A DNA stretch of 64,000 bases from Pseudosporangium ferrugineum (GTDB lineage: Bacteria; Actinomycetota; Actinomycetes; Mycobacteriales; Micromonosporaceae): assembly GCF_003002065.1 (NCBI RefSeq), contig NZ_PVZG01000013.1, positions 1 to 64,000 on the forward strand, given 5' to 3'. Positions 1-7,223 of the stretch are shown in pieces. Position numbers and translations under genes: made by a program. The notes under the pieces are model-generated. The model saw only the letters and a list, made by a program, of their open reading frames with translations. It searched no databases and was not told the DNA's origin. The first letter of the stretch is position 1. Each line of letters begins with the position of its first letter.

Positions 1-69
1 GCAGCGATCTGGCACAACAACAAGACCGGCGCACCCGTCACCCGGTCACTGATCGCCTACGACCACTGA
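1..69 (+). CDS. Transposase-like protein, C-terminal end only
   Basis: Frame 1 is open from the first base of the window and ends at TGA 67-69. The last 22 residues include AAIWHNNKTG and end LIAYDH. From memory this tail resembles actinobacterial IS982-type DDE transposases, but 22 residues cannot settle the family. Only 37 bases separate the stop from the next gene, and they contain that gene's -10 box, so no full insertion-sequence end can be recognised. It may be an intact element continuing upstream or a remnant. Confidence 0.5.
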   Translation, partial: AAIWHNNKTGAPVTRSLIAYDH

Positions 70-106
70 CCGGGATATCGGAACTACTCGTCTAGCGTCT
101 CGGTCG

Positions 107-1327
107 ATGGCCGTTCCCGAATCGCTCTCCGTCGCGCAGGCCCGCCGCATCGCGCTGGCCGCGCAGGGTTTCACCGACCCCGTACCCGGTGGTGCCACCG
201 ATCTGCGGCACCTGCGCCGGGTGCTGCGCCGCCTGCACCTGATCCAGATGGACTCGGTCAACGTGCTCCAGCGGGCGCACTACATGCCGCTCTACAGCCG
301 GCTGGGACCGTATGCTCCGGGCCTGCTGGAGCGGGCCGCCTACCGCGCGCCCCGCGAGCTCTTCGAGTTCTGGGGGCACGAGGCGTCGCTGATCACCGTC
401 GACCTGCAACCGCTGTTCCGATGGCGGATGGAGCGGGCGAGGGACCACGCGTGGGGTGGCATGGTGCGCGTCGCTACCCAGCAGCCCGAGCTGGTCGAAC
501 GCGTGCTCGCCGACGTCCGCGACCGGGGGCCCCTCACGGCCGCCCAGATCGAGCACGACGTGCCCCGCACCAAGGACCACTGGGGGTGGAACTGGTCGGC
601 GGTCAAGCAGGCCCTCGAGTGGCTGTTCTACACCGGGCAGGTGACCGCCGCCGAGCGCACGACGTCGTTCGCGCGGCGTTACGACCTGCCGGAGCGGGTG
701 CTGCCCCGCCAGGTCCTGGAAGCGCCGACCCCGGCCCCGGAGGACGCGTTCCGGGCGCTGGTGGAGATGTCGGCGCGGGCGATGGGCGTGGCCGCGGAGG
801 CCGAGCTGCGCGACTACTTCCGGCTCCCGGTCGCCGGCTTCCGGCGCGCGCTGGCCGAGCTGGTGGAGGACAAGGTCCTGCTCCCGGTCACGGTCAAGGG
901 CTGGAAGAACCTCACCTACCTGCACCACGAGGCCCGGCTGCCGCGCTGGGTGCGCGCGGCGACGCTGGTGAGCCCGTTCGACCCGCTGATCTGGGAACGG
1001 GCCCGCACCGAGCGACTGTTCGACATGAACTACCGCATCGAGATCTACGTGCCCGCGGCCCAGCGGCTGTACGGCTACTACGTCCTGCCGTTCCTGCTCG
1101 GCGACCGGTTCGCCGCCCGCCTCGACCTCAAGGCAGACCGCAAGGCGGGGGTCCTGCAGATCCCGGCGGCGTGGCTCGAGCCGTCCGCCGACCCGGACGA
1201 GACGGCGGAGGCCCTGGTGGTGGAGCTGCGCAGGCTGGCGTCGTGGCTGGGGCTGTCGTCGATCGCGACGCCGGAGCGGGGAGACTTCGCGGGGGCGTTG
1301 ACGGCGGCGCTCAAGGGGGCGTCGTGA
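107..1327 (+). CDS. YcaQ/AlkX-type winged-helix DNA glycosylase (crosslink repair family)
   Basis: A 406-residue protein of the YcaQ (HTH_42) family. Members unhook interstrand crosslinks or excise bulky alkyl bases. Typical parts are the N-terminal LIQMDSVNVLQRAHYMPLYS stretch with its QMD motif (about residues 45-64), FEFWGHEASL (about 88-97), a central winged-helix region, and the C-terminal SPFDPLIWERARTERLF block (about 292-308). Length is normal for the family. The start is ATG 107, with TAGCGT at 93-98 leaving an 8-nt gap, which suggests a leaderless transcript. It stands alone beside the transposase fragment. Family assignment is confident; the exact lesion is not. Confidence 0.9.
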   Translation: MAVPESLSVAQARRIALAAQGFTDPVPGGATDLRHLRRVLRRLHLIQMDSVNVLQRAHYMPLYSRLGPYAPGLLERAAYRAPRELFEFWGHEASLITVDLQPLFRWRMERARDHAWGGMVRVATQQPELVERVLADVRDRGPLTAAQIEHDVPRTKDHWGWNWSAVKQALEWLFYTGQVTAAERTTSFARRYDLPERVLPRQVLEAPTPAPEDAFRALVEMSARAMGVAAEAELRDYFRLPVAGFRRALAELVEDKVLLPVTVKGWKNLTYLHHEARLPRWVRAATLVSPFDPLIWERARTERLFDMNYRIEIYVPAAQRLYGYYVLPFLLGDRFAARLDLKADRKAGVLQIPAAWLEPSADPDETAEALVVELRRLASWLGLSSIATPERGDFAGALTAALKGAS

Positions 1328-1367
1328 GGGACCGGGCGGGTGTCGTGGCCGGTGTACCGTGGCGGCC

Positions 1368-2021
1368 ATGAGCAGCGCGACCGAGCCGGTGGCTTCCGCA
1401 CAGCCGGACGTGGCTTCCGCGGCCGGGTCTCCGGCTTTTGCGGCTTCCGCGGCCGGGTCTCCGGCTGCCATGGCTTCCGTGGCCGAGTCTCCCGTTTCCG
1501 CGGCCGGGTTTCCCGCTTCCGGTTTGCCGGCCGGGGTCGCGTGGGCGGGGTATCCGGCTTACCAGGAGCCGCAGCAGGACCGGGTCACCCGCTTCGTGCA
1601 GCGCAAATGGCGCAATTCGCCGATCTGGGTCGCGCCGGCCGCGATGCTCGTCTGCATGGCGGGCGCGGTCGGCTACACGCTGGCCACCCACCCCACCGAG
1701 GCGAACGCCGGCGCCGCCCCGAGCTGCCTGCTGAAGTACACGACCGGCTTCATCTGCCCCGGCTGCGGCGGCACCCGCGCGGCCTGGTTCCTCCTGCACG
1801 GCGACCTCCCGGCGGCGGCCCGCCACCACGCGCTGTTCGTGTTCGCGGTGCCGTTCCTGCTCTACATGTACGTCGCCTGGGCGGGGAAGCGCCTCTTCAA
1901 CTGGAAGCTGCCGCAGCTCACGCTGTCGCCGGGGGTGATCGGAGCCTTCATCGCGGCGTGGGGGGTGTTCAGCGTCCTCCGCAATCTCCCGTGGGCCCCG
2001 TTCACCTCCTTCTACGTCTGA
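1368..2021 (+). CDS. DUF2752 membrane protein with a repeat-built N-terminus
   Basis: 217 residues. The C-terminal two thirds is a DUF2752 domain: a Cys near residue 124, the signature FICPGCGGTRA (about 131-141), and hydrophobic segments before and after it. The function of the family is unknown. The first 60 or so residues are Ala/Ser/Pro/Gly-rich and encoded by an imperfect 30-bp direct repeat (units begin at 1412, 1442 and 1472). A GTG at 1359 is also in frame, but ATG 1368 lies 7 nt after TACCGT (1355-1360), the leaderless spacing seen elsewhere in this window, so I prefer it. Confidence 0.85.
   Translation: MSSATEPVASAQPDVASAAGSPAFAASAAGSPAAMASVAESPVSAAGFPASGLPAGVAWAGYPAYQEPQQDRVTRFVQRKWRNSPIWVAPAAMLVCMAGAVGYTLATHPTEANAGAAPSCLLKYTTGFICPGCGGTRAAWFLLHGDLPAAARHHALFVFAVPFLLYMYVAWAGKRLFNWKLPQLTLSPGVIGAFIAAWGVFSVLRNLPWAPFTSFYV
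1412..1496 (+). repeat. Three imperfect 30-bp direct repeats inside the DUF2752 gene
   Basis: Units begin GGCTTCCGCGGCCGGGTCTC at 1412 and 1442, with a diverged third copy at 1472. The period is a multiple of three, so it adds ten residues per copy to the cytoplasmic tail without breaking the frame. Confidence 0.85.
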
Positions 2022-2307
2022 CCCACCGTCTATCGGCCCACCGGGCCGACCAGCTCCGGGGCTGACCGCTCCGGGCCGGCCCGCGCCGGGTCGCTCGGTC
2101 CTGTGCCCACCGCCCCGGGCCGCGTCGCTCCGGGCCGCCCCGGCCCGCCTTGCTCTATGTCTGCTCCGGACCGGCCCCTTTCCGGGCCTGCCGGGCTGCC
2201 CCCTCGTCCTGCCTGGCCGCCTTCCCACCCGGCCGGGCGCCCCCTCCGACCGCATCGGCGACCGAGCCCCACGGCGCGGCGATGCGGCGTCCGATAAGTT
2301 GTTCGGT

Positions 2308-3204
2308 ATGACGCACGACCCCGCGCGGCCCTTCGGCCGGTTGATCACGGCCATGGTGACCCCGTTCGCCGCGGACGGCTCGCTCGATGCCGACGGGGCC
2401 GCCGCGCTCGCCACCTACCTGGTCGACGAGCAGCGGCATGACGCGCTCGTCATCAGCGGGACCGGCGGTGAGTCACCGACGACCACCGATGCCGAGAAGG
2501 AGACGCTGCTGCGGGTCGTCACCGAGGCGGTGGGGAACCGGGCGCGGATCATCGCGGGGGTCGGCACGAACAACACCGCGCACACCGTCGAGCTGGCGCG
2601 GGCCGCCGAGAAGGCCGGCGCGCACGGGCTGCTCGTCGTCACGCCGTATTACAACAAGCCTCCGCAGGCCGGGCTGCTCCAGCATTTCACCACCGTCGCC
2701 GACGCGACCGGGCTGCCGGTGCTGCTCTACGACATTCCGCACCGGTCCGGCGTGCCGATCGCCACCGAGACCCTGGTGCGGCTCGCCGAGCACCCGAACA
2801 TCGTCGGCGTCAAGGATGCGAAGGGTGACATCGCGGCCAGCTCCGACGTGCTGAGCCGCACGGACCTGGCGTACTACTCCGGCGAGGACGCGGCGATTCT
2901 CCCGCTGCTGTCGGTCGGGGCGGTCGGGGTCGTCGGCACCTCCACGCACTTCATCGGGGCGCCGACCAAGGACATGATCGAGGCGTACGAGCGCGGCGAC
3001 GTCGCCGGCGCTCTCGCCCTGCACCGGCGGTTGCTGCCGTTGTACACCGGGATCTTCCGCACCCAGGGCACGATTCTCGTGAAGGCCGGCCTGCGCGCCC
3101 TGGGCCTGCCCTCGGGTCCGGTGCGATCGCCGCTGGTGGATGCCACCGAAGCGGAAGTGAACCAGCTGCGCCAGGACGCCCGAGCGGCCGGCGTAAACCT
3201 CTGA
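2308..3204 (+). CDS. dapA: 4-hydroxy-tetrahydrodipicolinate synthase
   Basis: 298 residues. It condenses pyruvate with aspartate semialdehyde, the first committed step of diaminopimelate and lysine synthesis. Visible signatures are the GTGGESPTT loop (about residues 52-60), VVTPYYNKP (about 111-119), the YDIPHRSG segment, and the Schiff-base lysine in GVKDAKGD (Lys169 from this start). A TTG at 2299 is in frame, but TAAGTT (2295-2300) sits 7 nt before ATG 2308, so a leaderless ATG start fits better. The neighbouring RNase J gene follows after 16 bases, probably in the same transcript, a common actinobacterial arrangement. dapF lies about 55 kb downstream. Confidence 0.97.
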   Translation: MTHDPARPFGRLITAMVTPFAADGSLDADGAAALATYLVDEQRHDALVISGTGGESPTTTDAEKETLLRVVTEAVGNRARIIAGVGTNNTAHTVELARAAEKAGAHGLLVVTPYYNKPPQAGLLQHFTTVADATGLPVLLYDIPHRSGVPIATETLVRLAEHPNIVGVKDAKGDIAASSDVLSRTDLAYYSGEDAAILPLLSVGAVGVVGTSTHFIGAPTKDMIEAYERGDVAGALALHRRLLPLYTGIFRTQGTILVKAGLRALGLPSGPVRSPLVDATEAEVNQLRQDARAAGVNL

Positions 3205-3220
3205 CAACGGAAAGAAACAC

Positions 3221-4909
3221 ATGAGCCAAGCGCACGTCGAGCTGGATCCGCCCCCGCCGCTTCCGGAGGGCGCCCTGCGCGTCATACCGCTCGGTGGGCT
3301 CGGCGCGATCGGCCGCAACATGACGGTCTACGAGTACGACGGCAAGCTGCTGATCGTCGACTGCGGCGTCCTGTTCCCCGACGTGGAGCAGCCGGGCGTC
3401 GACCTCATCCTGCCCGACTTCGACCCGATCCGGGAGCGGCTGGAGGACATCCAGGCGATCGTCCTGACCCACGGGCACGAGGACCACATCGGCGCGGTGC
3501 CGTACCTGCTCGCCCTCAAGCCGGACATCCCGCTGGTCGGGTCGGAGTTCACGCTGGCGCTCGTCGAGGCGAAGCTGGCGGAGCGGCGGCTGGACCCGTA
3601 CACGCTGACCGTGCGGGAGGGCGGCGTCGAGCGGCTCGGACCGTTCGAGTGCGAGTTCTTCGCGGTGAACCACTCCATCCCGGACGCGCTGGCGGTCGCC
3701 GTGCGTACGCCGGCCGGCCTGGTCCTGCACACCGGCGACTTCAAGATGGACCAGGTGCCGCTCGACGGCCGGATCACCGACCTCGCCGGGTTCGCGCGGC
3801 TCGGCGCCGAGGGCGTCGACCTGCTGCTGTCGGACTCGACGAACGCCGAGATCCCCGGCTTCGTGACGCCGGAGCGGGACATCGGCCCGGTGCTCAACTC
3901 GATCTTCGGCAAGGCGCGCGGCCGGATCATCGTGGCCAGCTTCGCCTCGCACGTGCACCGGGTGCAGCAGGTCATGGACGCCGCGTACGAGTACGAGCGC
4001 AAGGTCGCGCTGATCGGCCGCTCGATGGTGCGCAACATGGGCATCGCCCGCGACCTCGGGCTGCTGCGGATCCCCGACGGCCTGCTGGTCGGCCTGGACG
4101 AGGCGGCGAAGATGCCGCACGACGAGATCGTGTTCATGTCCACCGGTTCGCAGGGCGAGCCGATGAGCGCGCTGGGCCGGATGTCCACCGGCGACCACCG
4201 GCACATCACCATCGAGTCCGGCGACACCGTCGTGCTGGCCAGTTCGCTGGTGCCCGGCAACGAGACCTCCGTTTACCGGGTCATCAACCAGCTCGCCCGG
4301 GCCGGCGCCACGGTCGTGCACAAGGACACCGCCAAGGTGCACGTCTCCGGCCACGCGCCGGCGGGGGAGCTGCTCTACCTGCTCAACGTCGTACGCCCGA
4401 GCAATTTGATGCCCGTGCACGGCGAGTGGCGGCACCTGCGCGCCCACGCCCAGCTCGGCATCGAATCGGGCGTCGCGCCCGACCGGGTCGTCCTCTGCGA
4501 GGACGGCGACGTCGTGGACCTGGTCGAGGGTCACGCCCGGCACGTCGGCCGGGTCAAGAACCGTTACGTGTACGTGGACGGCCTCGCCGTCGGCGACGTG
4601 AGCGAGTCGCTGCTGACCGAGCGGCGCATCCTCGGCGACGGCGGCTTCATCTCCGCCACCGTGGTGATCGACTCGGTGACCGGCAAGGTGGTCGGCGAGC
4701 CGAGCGTCTCCGCGAAGGGCTTCTCCGAGGACCCGGAGGCGTTCAGTCCGGTGATCCCGTTGCTCACCGCCGCCCTGCACCGCTCGGCGGAGGAGGGGAT
4801 CACCGACACGCACCAGTTGCAGCAGGTCGTCCGCCGTACGGTGGGCCGCTGGGTCAACGACGCGTACCGCCGCCGCCCGATGATCGTGCCCACCGTGGTT
4901 GAGGTTTGA
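3221..4909 (+). CDS. rnj: Ribonuclease J
   Basis: A 562-residue metallo-beta-lactamase/beta-CASP ribonuclease with 5'-3' exonuclease and endonuclease activity in mRNA decay and rRNA maturation. The zinc motif HGHEDH is at residues 84-89. Further metal-site residues follow in VNHSIPDA and LHTGDFKMD. The beta-CASP part includes SDSTNAE and STGSQGEPMSAL, and the C-terminal domain ends at VVEV. The start at ATG 3221 has a weak GGAAAG upstream. It lies 16 bases after dapA and probably shares its transcript. RNase Y is also encoded in this window at 45.8 kb. Confidence 0.97.
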   Translation: MSQAHVELDPPPPLPEGALRVIPLGGLGAIGRNMTVYEYDGKLLIVDCGVLFPDVEQPGVDLILPDFDPIRERLEDIQAIVLTHGHEDHIGAVPYLLALKPDIPLVGSEFTLALVEAKLAERRLDPYTLTVREGGVERLGPFECEFFAVNHSIPDALAVAVRTPAGLVLHTGDFKMDQVPLDGRITDLAGFARLGAEGVDLLLSDSTNAEIPGFVTPERDIGPVLNSIFGKARGRIIVASFASHVHRVQQVMDAAYEYERKVALIGRSMVRNMGIARDLGLLRIPDGLLVGLDEAAKMPHDEIVFMSTGSQGEPMSALGRMSTGDHRHITIESGDTVVLASSLVPGNETSVYRVINQLARAGATVVHKDTAKVHVSGHAPAGELLYLLNVVRPSNLMPVHGEWRHLRAHAQLGIESGVAPDRVVLCEDGDVVDLVEGHARHVGRVKNRYVYVDGLAVGDVSESLLTERRILGDGGFISATVVIDSVTGKVVGEPSVSAKGFSEDPEAFSPVIPLLTAALHRSAEEGITDTHQLQQVVRRTVGRWVNDAYRRRPMIVPTVVEV

Positions 4910-4995
4910 CCATTTTTTGAACTGTTCCGGGCTCGCCCTCGTATCGATGAGCACGGTGCCGCCCCCACGGCACCGAGATGCGAGGGGAGTACCGA

Positions 4996-6306
4996 ATGCA
5001 GCGCAGAACGGTCGTCGCGATCGCGGCGACGGTGACGGCGGCGGGAGCAGCGGTGGCCTTCACCCTGCCGTCGATGGCGGGCACGACCCCGTCCCGGCGT
5101 ACCGCCGTGCAGTCCGCGGACGGGGTGGCCCCCCAGCTGCTCGCCGCGATGAAGCGCGACCTCGGCCTCAGCGCCGACGAGGCCACGGCCCGGCTGCAGC
5201 GGGCGAAGTGGGCCAGCGGCGTGTCCACCCGGCTGCGTAGCGCCTCCGGCGACTCGTACGGCGGCGCCTGGCTCGGCAAGGACGGCATGACGCTGAACAT
5301 CGCGATCACCGACGCGAGCCTCGCCGACGACGTCCGCGCCGCGGGTGCCCAGCCCCGCCTGGTGCAGCGCAGCGTGGCCCAGCTCGACCGGGCCAAGCAG
5401 GCGCTGGACGCGACCGCCACCAGGGCCGACCGTGACCTGCCCGGCTGGTACGTGGACGTGGCGGCGAACCAGGTCGTGGTGCAGGCGCTGCGGGGCGACG
5501 CCGACCACGCCAGGGAACTCGCCGACGACGCGGGCATCCCGGACTCCGCGGTCAAGGTCGTCACCGTGAAGGCGGCCCCGCGGCCCCTGGCGGACGTGAT
5601 CGGCGCCCAGCCGTACTTCGTCAACATCGGTGGTGGTCAGGCCCGCTGCTCGATCGGCTTCGCGGTCGAGGGCGGCTTCGTCACCGCCGGCCACTGCGGC
5701 GCGGAGGGCACGCCGACCATCGACCTGGAGGGTGACGCGCAGGGCGAGGTCGCCGACTCGGTCTTCCCGGGCAACGCCGACTTGGGCTTCGTGCAGACCG
5801 GCGCGAACGTCGAGCTCCAGCCGTTCGTCGACGACTTCCGCGGCAACGCGCTGCCGGTCGGCGGCTCCATCGAGTCGCCCGTCGGCGCGGCGGTGTGCCG
5901 GTCCGGCTCCACCACCGGCACCTTCTGCGGGACGATCCTGGCGAAGAACCAGACGGTCAACTACCCGGAGGGCGAGGTCACCGGCCTCACCCGGACGAAC
6001 GTCTGCGCCGAGGGCGGCGACTCGGGCGGCCCGTGGCTGTCGGGTGACCAGGCGCAGGGCGTCACGTCGGGCGGTTCCGGCGACTGCACGGTCGGCGGCG
6101 AGACGTTCTTCCAGCCGATCAACGAGATCCTCGACCGCAACAACCTGACGCTGCTCACCACCGGCACCGGGGGCGGCGGCGGCGGGGCGGTCCCGTCGGC
6201 CGGGGCGACCACCGCACCGCCCGTCGAGGCGGACGACCCGCCCGCGGACGACAACGGCCGGCAGGGTGGCGGCCACTTCCGCCGGGGGCACCGCAGCCAC
6301 GGCTGA
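4996..6306 (+). CDS. Secreted S1-family serine protease (alpha-lytic/streptogrisin type)
   Basis: 436 residues. Signal peptide of about 28 residues, then a propeptide (about 40-200) resembling alpha-lytic protease pro-regions, then the protease domain. Catalytic residues are His233 (AGHCG), Asp262 (NADLGF) and Ser343 (GGDSGGPW). Paired cysteines fit the disulfides of the family. The end is a Gly run followed by a Pro/Asp-rich and His/Arg-rich tail. ATG 4978 is also in frame, but GAGGGGAG at 4981-4988 sits correctly before ATG 4996 and decides the start. A strong hairpin follows the gene. Likely an exported scavenging protease matured by self-cleavage. Confidence 0.93.
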   Translation: MQRRTVVAIAATVTAAGAAVAFTLPSMAGTTPSRRTAVQSADGVAPQLLAAMKRDLGLSADEATARLQRAKWASGVSTRLRSASGDSYGGAWLGKDGMTLNIAITDASLADDVRAAGAQPRLVQRSVAQLDRAKQALDATATRADRDLPGWYVDVAANQVVVQALRGDADHARELADDAGIPDSAVKVVTVKAAPRPLADVIGAQPYFVNIGGGQARCSIGFAVEGGFVTAGHCGAEGTPTIDLEGDAQGEVADSVFPGNADLGFVQTGANVELQPFVDDFRGNALPVGGSIESPVGAAVCRSGSTTGTFCGTILAKNQTVNYPEGEVTGLTRTNVCAEGGDSGGPWLSGDQAQGVTSGGSGDCTVGGETFFQPINEILDRNNLTLLTTGTGGGGGGAVPSAGATTAPPVEADDPPADDNGRQGGGHFRRGHRSHG

Positions 6307-6324
6307 CGCCCCCACTCCGAACGT

Positions 6325-6363
6325 GCTGCCCGCGTAGGTCATCCTCCGTCCTACGCGGGCAGC
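6325..6363 (+). terminator. Strong hairpin terminator after the S1 protease gene
   Basis: A perfect 14-bp inverted repeat, GCTGCCCGCGTAGG (6325-6338) and its complement (6350-6363), with an 11-nt loop. It begins 18 bases after the stop codon. There is no long T run, which is usual in actinomycetes. Confidence 0.8.
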
Positions 6364-6386
6364 GCTCTGTCGCTAGCTTGGTAGCC

Positions 6387-6791
6387 GTGGGCTACTCACT
6401 GCTGATCGCCGCCGCCGTCGGGGCGCACTTCGCGTTCCTGGCGTTCGGCATCTTCGGCGGCTTCCTGGCGTGGCGGTGGCCGTGGCTGATCCGGCTGCAG
6501 GTGGTCGCCGCGCTGTGGCTGCTGATCATCGTCGTGGCCGGGTTGTACTGCCCGCTCACCTGGCTCGAGGACCGCGGCCGGGAAGGGCTCGGCAGGGCTC
6601 CGCTCGAGGGCGGCTTCCTCGACAACCACGTGGCCGGCGTGTTCTATCCGCACGGCTACGAGTGGGCCGCCCAGCTCGTGGTCGCCGTGCTGATCCTGAT
6701 CTCGTGGACGGGCTTCGCGCTACTTCAGCGCCGCGACCGCCTCCGCAAGCTCGACGCCCGTGGCGATGCCGCAGATCATCACCTGGTCTAG
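6387..6791 (+). CDS. DUF2784 membrane protein
   Basis: 134 residues with three or four hydrophobic segments (about 1-25, 32-50, 92-112) and the DUF2784 hallmarks LYCPLTWLED and FYPHGYEW. Function is unknown; the family is an inner-membrane protein. GTG 6387 lies 7 nt after TAGCTT (6374-6379), which favours a leaderless start over TTG 6378. The last 24 codons run into the convergent YbjN gene (72-bp tail-to-tail overlap, 6720-6791), so the polar end KLDARGDAADHHLV is probably an extension and not part of the ancestral domain. Confidence 0.88.
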   Translation: MGYSLLIAAAVGAHFAFLAFGIFGGFLAWRWPWLIRLQVVAALWLLIIVVAGLYCPLTWLEDRGREGLGRAPLEGGFLDNHVAGVFYPHGYEWAAQLVVAVLILISWTGFALLQRRDRLRKLDARGDAADHHLV

Positions 6792-7136
6792 CTGCTCGGG
6801 CGTGACGCCGTGCTCGAAGTCCGCGCCGACCTCGCCGACGATCCGTACCACCCCGTCGTCGTCGGTGTGCACGTACGCCTTCGGCCAGAGCCGGTCGTGG
6901 TTCCAGGCGTTGCAGAACGCGTACAGCTGGGGCACGTCGTCGGTGCTGAACTCCGGGTGCGTCAGCGCCCGGACCTGGAAGATCTCCTGGTTCTTGCCGA
7001 GCCGGAAGAAGTAGATGAGGCAGCCCTGCCAGTTGCCGCCGATGTCACCGTCGTCGTCGACGAAGTGGGCGAACTCGCGGGCGGTGAGGGCCGAGACGAT
7101 CATGTCGTGGCTCAGCTGTTCCAGGGGCGCGGCCAT
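6720..7136 (-). CDS. YbjN domain protein
   Basis: 138 residues of the YbjN fold, related to type III secretion chaperones; its role in actinobacteria is unsettled. Recognisable parts are DDGDIGGNWQGCLIYFFRLG near residue 28, AFCNAWNHDRLWPKAYVH in the middle, and the final VELAEAVAALK helix. Two in-frame starts exist, 7145 and 7136. On the minus strand TAGGAT (7144-7149) lies 7 nt before the 7136 ATG, so I chose 7136. It is divergent from ftsK (87 bases between starts) and overlaps the end of the DUF2784 gene by 72 bases. Confidence 0.88.
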   Translation of the reverse strand: MAAPLEQLSHDMIVSALTAREFAHFVDDDGDIGGNWQGCLIYFFRLGKNQEIFQVRALTHPEFSTDDVPQLYAFCNAWNHDRLWPKAYVHTDDDGVVRIVGEVGADFEHGVTPEQLDQVMICGIATGVELAEAVAALK

Positions 7137-7223
7137 GGTGATCATCCTAATCGGGGAAAAAGCGAAACCCGGTCACGGTGCGGCGCGCGGGCTCGCGGGC
7201 GTCCCGCCGTTACGGTAAGGGGC

